From positions 1-27,915 of the IMG/VR virus record IMGVR_UViG_3300025264_000083: a stretch of DNA of 27,915 nt; one strand, written 5' to 3'. The notes below the pieces were generated by a model. That model made no database searches. It saw nothing but the letters and a program-made list of their open reading frames with translations, and was not told the DNA's origin. The DNA comes from a virus. Of the stretch, positions 16,616 to 21,901 are shown in pieces; within the stretch, counting starts at the first letter, position 1; each line of letters starts with the position of its first letter. The translations under genes were made by a program, and so were the position numbers.

Positions 16616-16670
16616 AAATAAACAGAAAACGGTGGAGAAAACAAGAAAGGAGTTTAGCAATGCCGGTTGA
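16608..16670 (+). CDS. 20-residue basic micro-ORF with strong RBS
   Basis: An ATG at 16608 is preceded by AGAAAGGAG at a workable spacing. It encodes 20 residues rich in Lys, Glu and Gln and ends at a TGA overlapping the start of the next gene. It could be a real micro-peptide or a leader whose translation opens the next gene's RBS (AAGAAAGGAG, within this ORF). There is no homology to judge by. Confidence 0.35.
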   Translation: MVKNKQKTVEKTRKEFSNAG

Positions 16671-17232
16671 AATACATGGTAAGCAGTATGCGACGGTTGC
16701 TGAACGCCTTGATAAGCTCGCAGATGCCACAAACGGTGAATACAGCCTTGAATCCGAGATCATCAAGTTTGACGGTGACATAGTGGTTGTAAAGGCTACG
16801 CTGGCGGTGAATGGCTTCACTTATAATGGTCATGCTTATGAAAAGGTTGGTTCGTCGCAGATAAATCAAACATCTGCTTTAGAAAACGCAGAAACCTCTG
16901 CCTGGGGTCGTGCATTATCGGCGTATGGTCTTGCCGGAACAGAGATCGCATCCGCAGACGAGGTCGCAAATGCAATTCATCAGCAGAACGGTGGAATCAG
17001 CACAAGCGGCAATGGTTTTGACGATTCGGTTGTCTGGTTTGGCAAGCATAAAGGCAAAAAGTGGTCTGATGTGCCGGGTGATTATCTGACATGGTTATCC
17101 AGGCAGGAAGGTGAAAAGGCTGCCAAGGCAAAGTCGATGGCAGACGATGAATTAACATTGAGGTATAATAAAGCGTTGGCAGATGAAGCGGGTACACGTC
17201 CGCAGGAAGCCACGGAGGACATACCATTTTGA
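16660..17232 (+). CDS. early ssDNA/recombination protein with ExoX-like C-terminal domain and SSB-type tip
   Basis: This is a 190-aa protein. Residues 1-105 form an alpha/beta domain with 'IVVVKATLAVNGFTYNGHAY' and 'ALENAETSAWGRALSAYGL'. The latter resembles the K-x-A-x(T/S)-x-A-x-x-R-A-L signature shared by phage single-strand annealing and related recombination proteins, so a distant Rad52/Sak-like relationship is possible. Residues about 121-150 ('VVWFGKHKGKKWSDVPGDYLTWLSRQ') match the small domain found at the end of exodeoxyribonuclease X-type proteins. The last residues are 'EATEDIPF', nearly the DDDIPF tip by which SSB recruits repair and replication proteins. It has a strong RBS and precedes a Gp157-like gene, a typical recombination cluster. 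Confidence 0.65.
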   Translation: MPVEIHGKQYATVAERLDKLADATNGEYSLESEIIKFDGDIVVVKATLAVNGFTYNGHAYEKVGSSQINQTSALENAETSAWGRALSAYGLAGTEIASADEVANAIHQQNGGISTSGNGFDDSVVWFGKHKGKKWSDVPGDYLTWLSRQEGEKAAKAKSMADDELTLRYNKALADEAGTRPQEATEDIPF

Positions 17233-17426
17233 GAAATGAAACACCAGCACAGACGGCAGACAGGATCGTGGACAAGGCAGCAGCGACTGTATTATTAGAC
17301 TTGTATTCAACGCAAGCCGGAAAAGTGATGTGGGTTGTATCTGCAATTAAAGCAGGCTTGATAACAGACGTAAATGAAGTGGTATCAGTCTTTGAACCGG
17401 AGGACAGCGATGAATCTAAAAGCTGA
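17229..17426 (+). CDS. small early protein, unknown function
   Basis: This 65-aa protein overlaps the previous stop by four bases (TTGA junction, non-ATG start). It is helical, with 'TADRIVDKAAATVLLDL' and 'GKVMWVVSAIKAGLITDVNEVVSVFE' and an acidic C-terminus. Its end overlaps the start of the Gp157-like gene and supplies that gene's GGAGG site. The family was not recognised. Confidence 0.55.
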   Translation: MRNETPAQTADRIVDKAAATVLLDLYSTQAGKVMWVVSAIKAGLITDVNEVVSVFEPEDSDESKS

Positions 17427-17952
17427 TATGCTCTCGGATATTAATCAGGAGATTGTTGAGTCTGTTGAATTTCTGGAAGAGGCTGAAAAAGAGTCGGCAG
17501 CGTTGTCGTTTGTTAATGATGATAATAAGGCGGACAGCGTGCTGTACTGGCATGGTTCGGTAGAGGCGGAAATTGAGGCTATATTAACCTTTAAACGCCG
17601 TGAAATTGAACGGGTGACACATTATGCCAATACAAAGATAAAAGCCTTAGAAAAGCGTTTAGAGTTCATGTCGGCGGCATTAAAGTCATATAACGCTGTG
17701 AGCAATGGCAAGTCAGTATCGCTGACCAATGGAAAATTCGGGACCAGAAAAACGCCGGACAAGGTAGATATTTTGGACGGGGACGAGTTTTTAGGCTGGC
17801 ACAAGGACAATGCCAATGGTGAAATGGTTAAAATTATCCATCAGCCGGTCAAAAAAGGCATTAAGGAACATATACAGACAACCGGTGAATGTCCGCCGGG
17901 CGTGGAATATATTGAAGGCGAAAGGAAGTTTTATGTTAAAACACACCGATAA
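17410..17952 (+). CDS. Gp157-like phage protein
   Basis: The ATG at 17410 is chosen because CCGGAGGACAGCG precedes it; an upstream ATG at 17374 has no RBS. The product is 180 aa. The N-terminal half is a long, charged coiled-coil (about 10-90) with 'KRREIERVTHYANTKIKALEKRLEFMSAALKSY'. A beta element follows with 'KSVSLTNGKFGTRKTPDKVDI' and a Lys/Pro-rich C-terminal module. This is the layout of the siphovirus Gp157 family, often found beside phage recombination genes and sometimes linked to nuclease inhibition or phage resistance. Its biochemical role is not settled. Confidence 0.7.
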   Translation: MNLKADMLSDINQEIVESVEFLEEAEKESAALSFVNDDNKADSVLYWHGSVEAEIEAILTFKRREIERVTHYANTKIKALEKRLEFMSAALKSYNAVSNGKSVSLTNGKFGTRKTPDKVDILDGDEFLGWHKDNANGEMVKIIHQPVKKGIKEHIQTTGECPPGVEYIEGERKFYVKTHR

Positions 17953-18112
17953 AGATATATTCTGGTCTGACATATTGCTGGTATTAATCTGGCTGTGCGG
18001 TTTTGTTTCTTTTATATCACATCTGTTTATGGGATATAATGTGCTGTTCCAGATCTTTTTGCTCCTTTGTGTATCATATTTGATTCGCCTGTCATGGAAG
18101 GGCGCTTGTTGA
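17933..18112 (+). CDS. 59-residue membrane protein
   Basis: The ATG at 17933 is preceded by AAAGGAAG. It encodes a 59-aa protein with two hydrophobic helices ('ILLVLIWLCGFVSFI' and 'VLFQIFLLLCVSYLI') and short charged ends. The RBS lies inside the end of the Gp157-like gene, so translation is coupled. Small early phage membrane proteins can block superinfection or modify the host membrane. No family was recognised. Confidence 0.5.
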   Translation: MLKHTDKDIFWSDILLVLIWLCGFVSFISHLFMGYNVLFQIFLLLCVSYLIRLSWKGAC

Positions 18113-18423
18113 CAAAGACATCGCTGAAATCTGCTGTATTGGCTATTATCAAAAGTAGGACGATAAATAATCCGATACGGTCGGGAGAGATTAAGCGAAA
18201 GCTCGGTTGTGCCGGGGCGAATATACGTGAAGCGGTAAATGAACTTCGGGCAGTTGACCATTTACCTGTATGCTCCGGCTCATCCGGTTATTATTATCCA
18301 TTAGATAAGACAGAAGCCGTCCATACGATTAACCACCTGCGCAGCAGAGCCAGAGCAGAATTTAAGGCAGCAGAAGGCATATTGAAGCATTATGAGTCTG
18401 CCGGTCAGATGGAGTTGGTGTAA
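18094..18423 (+). CDS. winged-helix-like small DNA-binding protein
   Basis: The ATG at 18094 (109 aa) is a better start than 18067, which lies deep in the previous gene; TTG at 18106 or 18109 after GGAAGG is also possible. Residues about 8-75 read as a winged helix: 'LKSAVLAIIKSRTINNPIRSGEIKRKLGCAGANIREAVNELRAV', then a beta wing ('VCSGSSGYYYPLD'). A C-terminal helix is rich in Arg, Ala and Glu. The gene sits directly before the O-like replication gene (TAATG overlap). It may be a replication accessory or early transcription regulator. Confidence 0.65.
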   Translation: MEGRLLTKTSLKSAVLAIIKSRTINNPIRSGEIKRKLGCAGANIREAVNELRAVDHLPVCSGSSGYYYPLDKTEAVHTINHLRSRARAEFKAAEGILKHYESAGQMELV

Positions 18424-19124
18424 TGGCACGGCGGAGAATGATTGATCCGGGTATATGGACAAGCGAACACAATTTAAATTTAATTTTCAGACAAAGACTA
18501 TTATTCATTGGTTTAATTTCCAATGCGGACGATGCAGGCAGGATTAAGGGCAATCCAAACTTCGTCCGTGCGGTTGTTTTCCCTTATGATGATATTCCAA
18601 AACTGGCTACGGAGAATGACCTTCAGGTTTTGGAAAAAGAGGGATTAATACAACGATATAACTGCGAGGATGTAGATTATATTCAGCTTAAAAAGTGGGA
18701 TAAATACCAAAGAATAGACAAACCACAACCGTCTAAAATACCAATACATTCCAGGAATGGTTCTATGAATGGTTCTTGGAATGATTCTAAGAATGATTCT
18801 CGCCTAAAAGAAAGGAAGTTAAAGGAAAAGAAAAGAAAAGAAACATACACATCGGCGTTTTTGAAATTTTGGGAAATATATCCAAGAAAGGTGGGCAAAT
18901 CAGATGCTTACCGTAAATTCAAGAACATCCAGGTTGATGTTTCCGTCTTAATTGCTGCTCTTGAACAACAGAAAAAGAGTGATCAATGGGACAGAGGTTA
19001 TGTACCTAATCCTGCGACATGGCTTAACCAGGGAAGGTGGGACGATGATGTCTGTGCCTTGAACAGCCAAAAGGAAGAATCCTGGGATGATTGGATGTCA
19101 AAAAACACGAAGGAAAAGACGTGA
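18423..19124 (+). CDS. replication initiator, O/DnaD-type
   Basis: This is a 233-aa protein. Residues 1-100 form a winged-helix DNA-binding domain beginning 'RRRMIDPGIWTSE' and containing 'LFIGLISNADDAGRIKGNP', a signature of phage replication initiators. A charged linker (about 108-140) includes a four-fold [N-G/D-S-x] repeat and a Lys-rich stretch. Residues about 143-215 form the C-terminal domain with 'FWEIYPRKVGKSDAYRKF' and 'GYVPNPATWLNQGRWDD', which in such proteins contacts the helicase loader or helicase. The protein would bind the phage origin and start assembly of the replisome. The repeats in the linker DNA may themselves be the origin, as in lambda O. No phage helicase was seen, so a host helicase is probably used. 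Confidence 0.85.
   Translation: MARRRMIDPGIWTSEHNLNLIFRQRLLFIGLISNADDAGRIKGNPNFVRAVVFPYDDIPKLATENDLQVLEKEGLIQRYNCEDVDYIQLKKWDKYQRIDKPQPSKIPIHSRNGSMNGSWNDSKNDSRLKERKLKEKKRKETYTSAFLKFWEIYPRKVGKSDAYRKFKNIQVDVSVLIAALEQQKKSDQWDRGYVPNPATWLNQGRWDDDVCALNSQKEESWDDWMSKNTKEKT
18755..18802 (+). repeat. four tandem 12-bp iterons inside the replication gene
   Basis: The units are GAATGGTTCTAT, GAATGGTTCTTG, GAATGATTCTAA and GAATGATTCTCG, with no gap between them. All share GAATGRTTCT. They encode NGSM-NGSW-NDSK-NDS and are followed at once by an A/G-rich tract. Confidence 0.75.
18755..18843 (+). other. candidate phage origin of replication
   Basis: Four 12-bp iterons (18755-18802) are followed by an A-rich, almost all-purine stretch (18806-18843, broken only by TT at 18819-18820). 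Lambda ori has the same design: four iterons followed by an A/T-rich tract with strand asymmetry, inside the initiator gene between the DNA-binding and loader-contact domains. Here too the tract encodes the linker of the initiator. Confidence 0.6.
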
Positions 19125-19639
19125 TATTCAGGACGGATATTGCGAAGGTTGTAACCGACCTATTCCTGGCGTATAACCGTGATCCGGCAAGGAATAAACC
19201 GCTTGTCGAAAACTACTGTGAGAAGTTCGACGACATGGAAATTACCATTCTGGAGAGGGTGGTGGATGAATTGAAATCAGCCAGCAGTACGCTTCCACGG
19301 TATCCGGAGGTGATTTACGCTTATCAGCGTACAGCCTCGAGGGAGCGTCCGGAAGAATACATCGAGTGTGATTCCTGTAATGGATCAGGAATGATAATCG
19401 GCATCACTTGCGGCGGTGAAAAGATAATTTCGGTCAATTATCCGGCGAAAGGCAGGGCGTACGCCACGGCGGTTATTGGTCGCTGTGATTGCAAAAATGG
19501 TGTGAAATACCAGCGGTCATTGTTTTTGGTTGATGTTCCTGGATTCATCCGCCAATATGCGGCAAGAAAGGACTTCGATTGTGCGCATGCTGCCGGAGAT
19601 TTGTGCAAAAGGCTGAACCGGGGGGAGCTTGAGCATTGA
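19121..19639 (+). CDS. helicase loader-like protein with zinc-binding region
   Basis: GTG 19121, overlapping the previous TGA and preceded by AAGGAAAAGAC, is the preferred start (172 aa); the ATG at 19091 lies further inside the upstream gene. Residues about 3-80 form a helical domain ('TDIAKVVTDLFLAYN', 'ILERVVDELKSA', 'LPRYPEVIYAY') resembling the N-terminal part of phage loader proteins such as G39P. Next come 'CDSCNGSG' (about 89-96) and a second Cys pair, 'RCDCKNG', a DnaJ-type zinc-finger pattern. Its place right after the O-like initiator matches lambda P. There is no Walker A motif, so it would not be an ATP-dependent DnaC-type loader. Confidence 0.6.
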   Translation: MIFRTDIAKVVTDLFLAYNRDPARNKPLVENYCEKFDDMEITILERVVDELKSASSTLPRYPEVIYAYQRTASRERPEEYIECDSCNGSGMIIGITCGGEKIISVNYPAKGRAYATAVIGRCDCKNGVKYQRSLFLVDVPGFIRQYAARKDFDCAHAAGDLCKRLNRGELEH

Positions 19640-19839
19640 GTACTGCCTGGATATTTGAATACGGGAATGAAATAGTTGGCGCAAGGGAGAAGAATCTTAC
19701 CAGGCAGAAGGTATTTTACTGCGGAGGTTGTGACCGAGTATGGGAAAGGACAAATTTGCATGGCAGGGTGGAATATTTTACGAGGAAAGATTTGGCGTTT
19801 TATGGCTTTCCAAAACGTGTCTGCCTGGGGTGTAAATAA
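19636..19839 (+). CDS. small zinc-ribbon protein
   Basis: TTG 19636 overlaps the end of the previous gene and has GGGGGAG before it. The product is 67 aa. Two Cys pairs, 'CGGC' near residue 30 and 'CLGC' at the C-terminus, are separated by about 33 residues and could hold one zinc ion. The region between them is basic with 'RVEYFTRKDL'. The function is unknown; it may be a transcription or replication accessory. Confidence 0.6.
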   Translation: MSTAWIFEYGNEIVGAREKNLTRQKVFYCGGCDRVWERTNLHGRVEYFTRKDLAFYGFPKRVCLGCK

Positions 19840-19880
19840 TGACATCGCTGAATATTTATAATTTGGGGCGGGAAACCTAA
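19839..19880 (+). CDS. 13-residue micro-ORF in a start-stop chain
   Basis: The ATG overlaps the upstream TAA (TAATG), and its own TAA overlaps the next ATG (TAATG). There is no clear RBS, so translation would depend on re-initiation. It crosses the 5' arm of the structured element at 19865-19922 and may exist only as a regulatory step. Confidence 0.22.
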   Translation: MTSLNIYNLGRET

Positions 19881-19922
19881 TGCTCTCCTGGTTGAATGTG
19901 ACCTCACACTTACACCCGCCCC
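19865..19922 (+). ncRNA. predicted three-way-junction RNA element (cis-regulatory or small RNA)
   Basis: GGGGCGGG (19865-19872) pairs perfectly with CCCGCCCC (19915-19922). Inside are two smaller hairpins: AACC pairs with GGTT around TAATGCTCTCCT, and TGTG pairs with CACA around ACCT. The element is far more GC-rich than its surroundings and lies just before the AAAGGAG and ATG of a 50-aa Cys-rich gene. No known riboswitch class was recognised. Confidence 0.45.
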
Positions 19923-19945
19923 GGAGAATTAAAGGAGCAATATGA
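19880..19945 (+). CDS. 21-residue micro-ORF in a start-stop chain
   Basis: The ATG overlaps the previous stop (TAATG) and the TGA overlaps the ATG of the next gene (ATGA). The peptide has a Trp and a Pro-rich C-terminus. It crosses most of the GC-rich stem, so ribosomes passing here would disrupt that structure. There is no RBS and no family to judge by. Confidence 0.25.
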   Translation: MLSWLNVTSHLHPPRRIKGAI

Positions 19946-20094
19946 CTATTACCACTCACTGCAATATCTGTAATGAATATATGAGTAATTACGAATATTT
20001 AAATGAATCTACCGGTGAATACGACCGTGAATTATGGGAAGAAGAGTGCTGCTCAAAAGAATGTCTGGAGAAGCAAAAGGAAAAGAATGAGTGA
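19942..20094 (+). CDS. 50-residue zinc-finger-like protein
   Basis: An AAAGGAGCAAT site precedes the ATG at 19942. The 50-aa product has 'CNIC' (residues 7-10) and a second cluster, 'CCSKEC' (residues 36-41), with a very acidic stretch between them. This is the pattern of a tiny zinc-binding protein. Its stop overlaps the start of the next small gene. The function is unknown. Confidence 0.6.
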   Translation: MTITTHCNICNEYMSNYEYLNESTGEYDRELWEEECCSKECLEKQKEKNE

Positions 20095-20200
20095 CTGGTT
20101 GATCTGGTTGGCTATCTTTGTTTTTGGTTTTTACTGCGGATTTTTAGCCGCTGCTATTTTCAGCCTTTCAAACACAAAAGAAGATGAAATTCACAGTTAA
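20087..20200 (+). CDS. 37-residue single-span membrane protein
   Basis: The ATG at 20087 follows AAAAGGAAAAGA and gives a 37-aa protein with one long hydrophobic, Phe/Trp-rich helix ('WLIWLAIFVFGFYCGFLAAA') and an acidic C-terminus. An upstream ATG in frame (20003) would give a poorly composed extension that runs inside the zinc-finger gene. The function is unknown. Confidence 0.5.
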   Translation: MSDWLIWLAIFVFGFYCGFLAAAIFSLSNTKEDEIHS

Positions 20201-20600
20201 CGGCATACCACGACCGCTAAAACGCCACCGTCATACACGAAATGGACGTACATACGACCCGTCCGTAAAAGATAAACAGTCATTCGCTACACAGGCAGCG
20301 TTAAAACGACCCGGAGAGCCATTAAACGGAGCCTTGCGCCTGAAATTGATATTCTATATGCCAAGACCAAAAAACCATTACAGAACCGGCAAATACGCCC
20401 ATCTGTTAAAAGAAGCATCACCGCATTACCACACATCTGCACCGGACACAAGTAATCTTATCAAATTAGTGGAGGACGCATTGAACGGAATGTATTGGAC
20501 AGACGACCGCCAGATCGCACAGGTGGAGGCGGAGAAACGCTATTGCAAGCCGGACAGCCATCCAAAAACAGACGTGCAGATTGAAATATTGCCCGTGTGA
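20184..20600 (+). CDS. rusA: RusA-like Holliday junction resolvase
   Basis: This 138-aa protein fits the RusA family. The N-terminal strand is 'FTVNGIPRPLKRHRH', the central active-site region is 'APDTSNLIKLVEDALNGMYWTDDRQIAQ', and the C-terminus is basic. RusA cuts four-way DNA junctions to resolve recombination or branched phage DNA before packaging. Asp88 and Asp107/108 match expected acidic ligands. The residue two after Asp88 is Ser90, where E. coli RusA has a second essential Asp (D72), so catalysis may depend on a different acid. Asp98 in 'VEDALNG' is conserved. It lies in the late part of the early operon and overlaps both neighbours. Confidence 0.88.
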   Translation: MKFTVNGIPRPLKRHRHTRNGRTYDPSVKDKQSFATQAALKRPGEPLNGALRLKLIFYMPRPKNHYRTGKYAHLLKEASPHYHTSAPDTSNLIKLVEDALNGMYWTDDRQIAQVEAEKRYCKPDSHPKTDVQIEILPV

Positions 20601-20778
20601 ATTATGTGGTGGCTGGAATAAGGAAGAATGGTGTTGTCGTCATGATGTTTGCGGTAAATATATGTGTCTTGATTGCTTATTTGCTCACATGGAGAAATGC
20701 GATTTAAGGATGTATAAATACTGGCAGGAATTACGTAAAACATGGAAACATAAAAAGGTTGATAAAAAAAGAAAATAA
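20581..20778 (+). CDS. small cysteine-rich protein
   Basis: This 65-aa ORF starts at TTG 20581 inside the end of rusA. Eight Cys residues lie in the first 40 positions ('CPCELCGGW', 'CCRHDVCGKYMCLDCLF'), compatible with two zinc ions in a RING- or zinc-ribbon-like layout. The C-terminus is Lys-rich. The start is uncertain because the RBS is weak. The function is unknown. Confidence 0.55.
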   Translation: MKYCPCELCGGWNKEEWCCRHDVCGKYMCLDCLFAHMEKCDLRMYKYWQELRKTWKHKKVDKKRK

Positions 20779-21323
20779 TGATTAAGAGATGTAAATATTG
20801 CAAAAAATATTCTGATAATTTTTCCCCAAAAGGAACTGGTTGTAGACCTTGTAAAGCAGAAATTAACAGGAAGTATAGAAGTAAAAATAGGGAAAAAATA
20901 CTTAAAATGAAGAAAAGATATTATTATGAAGGAGGTGGAAAAGAAAAAGGCAGAGAATGGGTTTTAAAAAATAAAGATAAATTAAATGCTCAATGGAGAG
21001 AGAAATATAAAGCAAATCCTAAAAAATATTTAGATAAACATAAAGAATATCTAAAAAATAATCCTGAAAAATTAAAAGAGTATAAAAAAAGAGAATATTG
21101 GAAATATAGAGATATGCATATAAAGCATAGTAGTCAGTACTCAAAAAAGAATAGAGAAAAAATTAATAAACTTAATAAAAAATACAGAGAAGCTCCTTCT
21201 GATACGTATATAAAAAAATTATTAACAAGTGGAAACAGTTTGAAGCATAAAGATATACCTCAAGAGTTAGTAGAGGCAAAAAGACAGTATGTGAAAATTA
21301 TAAGAATAACAAAGGAGAAGTAA
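20778..21323 (+). CDS. lysine-rich zinc-finger protein of phage mobile type
   Basis: This 181-aa protein has an N-terminal 'CKYCKKY...CRPCKAE' zinc finger (residues 5-25) followed by many charged repeats with Y-K/R-x-x-N-R/P-E-K-I/L ('KYRSKNREKI', 'EYLKNNPEKLKEY', 'QYSKKNREKINKL'). The C-terminal segment is 'SDTYIKKLLTS...KDIPQELVEAKRQYVKI'. This layout is frequent in phage proteins loosely grouped with HNH/endonuclease VII-type genes, but no HNH triad is visible here, so a nuclease is not claimed. Its DNA is markedly more A-rich than neighbouring genes, a sign of recent acquisition. A TAATG overlap joins it to the upstream gene. Confidence 0.6.
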   Translation: MIKRCKYCKKYSDNFSPKGTGCRPCKAEINRKYRSKNREKILKMKKRYYYEGGGKEKGREWVLKNKDKLNAQWREKYKANPKKYLDKHKEYLKNNPEKLKEYKKREYWKYRDMHIKHSSQYSKKNREKINKLNKKYREAPSDTYIKKLLTSGNSLKHKDIPQELVEAKRQYVKIIRITKEK

Positions 21324-21324
21324 A

Positions 21325-21588
21325 ATGAAAATAGGTAAAAAGCAAATAAACGACTTTAGTGATTTTGACGACATGGTTACTGCTCACAGAGGAGTTTTAA
21401 AATCATTAATTGACAAAGATGGTTTTTATAAAAGTGGTGAGGCTGTTGAAATAAACAATGGGTTTGGCAAACAATTAAACGTCATGAAGTTAAAACTTGA
21501 GGCGTATAAAATGTTAAAGGAAATTCCCGACAGGGAAGAACTGTTTTTGCCGGAAAAGAAAAAGGTGAAACACCTAAAAAATAAATGA
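21325..21588 (+). CDS. small phage protein, unknown function
   Basis: This 87-aa protein has a strong AAAGGAGAAG site before the ATG at 21325. It is charged and mostly helical ('FGKQLNVMKLKLEAYKMLKEIPDREELF') with a Lys-rich tail. It shares the A-rich base use of the preceding gene, so the two may have arrived together. The family was not recognised. Confidence 0.6.
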   Translation: MKIGKKQINDFSDFDDMVTAHRGVLKSLIDKDGFYKSGEAVEINNGFGKQLNVMKLKLEAYKMLKEIPDREELFLPEKKKVKHLKNK

Positions 21589-21611
21589 TAGCCAGTTTTA
21601 AAGGGGGGAGG

Positions 21612-21662
21612 GTGACGTTGGACGAACAGCTCACCCATTCCCTAAATATGGATAAAAAATGA
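21612..21662 (+). CDS. 16-residue micro-ORF upstream of the 67-aa gene
   Basis: GTG 21612 (or TTG 21618) follows the AAAGGGGGGAGG purine run and is read to a TGA that overlaps the next ATG (AATGA). The encoded 'EQLTHSL' echoes 'VQLTYSPYSL' at the start of the next protein, so the stretch looks like a partial duplication of that gene's start. Confidence 0.3.
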   Translation: MTLDEQLTHSLNMDKK

Positions 21663-21690
21663 CCGATGTACAGCTCACCTATTCACCCTA
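21626..21690 (+). repeat. imperfect direct repeat around a gene start
   Basis: ACAGCTCACC-CATTC-CCTA (21626-21644) and ACAGCTCACC-TATTCA-CCCTA (21670-21690) are nearly the same and 44 bases apart. One lies before and one inside the start of the 67-aa gene. Confidence 0.45.
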
Positions 21691-21862
21691 CAGTCTCATA
21701 AACCACACCGCTGTCCGCAACCTCCAGGTACAGGCGTTCTGGCATGGATTGTCCTACACGACTAAGTCACGGCAGGAAAAGATCGGAATTATAGAGAGAG
21801 AATTTCACCTCGGACAGAAATCAATCGAACTCATCATATATGGAAAACCTAAAAATAATTAG
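21659..21862 (+). CDS. small helical protein of a type seen in Bacteroidota phages
   Basis: This is a 67-aa protein. Residues about 12-60 have a pattern of two helices with aromatic residues ('AVRNLQVQAFWHGLSYTTKSRQEKIGIIEREFHLGQKSIELII') that recalls a short, common family in mobile DNA of Bacteroidota, where a similar 'R-x-x-x-L-x-x-E-F-x-I-x-x-x-x-I' pattern ends the protein. The match is from memory of the pattern only. The function is unknown. It is the last gene before the methyltransferase. Confidence 0.5.
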   Translation: MTDVQLTYSPYSLINHTAVRNLQVQAFWHGLSYTTKSRQEKIGIIEREFHLGQKSIELIIYGKPKNN

Positions 21863-21900
21863 GTAACATCCTCAAAGTCCATTTTGGTAGGTTAAACCAA
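21847..21900 (+). promoter_or_regulatory. two small hairpins before the methyltransferase gene
   Basis: ACCTAA (21847-21852) pairs with TTAGGT (21859-21864) around a 6-base loop at the end of the preceding gene. A second hairpin, TTGGT...ACCAA, sits directly before the methyltransferase ATG, which lacks a good Shine-Dalgarno sequence. These may limit methyltransferase translation. No T-run follows either, so they are not standard terminators. Confidence 0.35.
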
Positions 21901-21901
21901 G

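Noticed and set aside
18755-18802. Minisatellite with only coding meaning
   Set aside because: A purely protein-level repeat is possible, but four gapless 12-mers followed by a purine tract in an initiator gene fit an origin better. This is kept as an alternative.
20778-21323. HNH homing endonuclease
   Set aside because: The zinc finger and charged repeats fit the broad group, but no H-N-H catalytic triad could be located.
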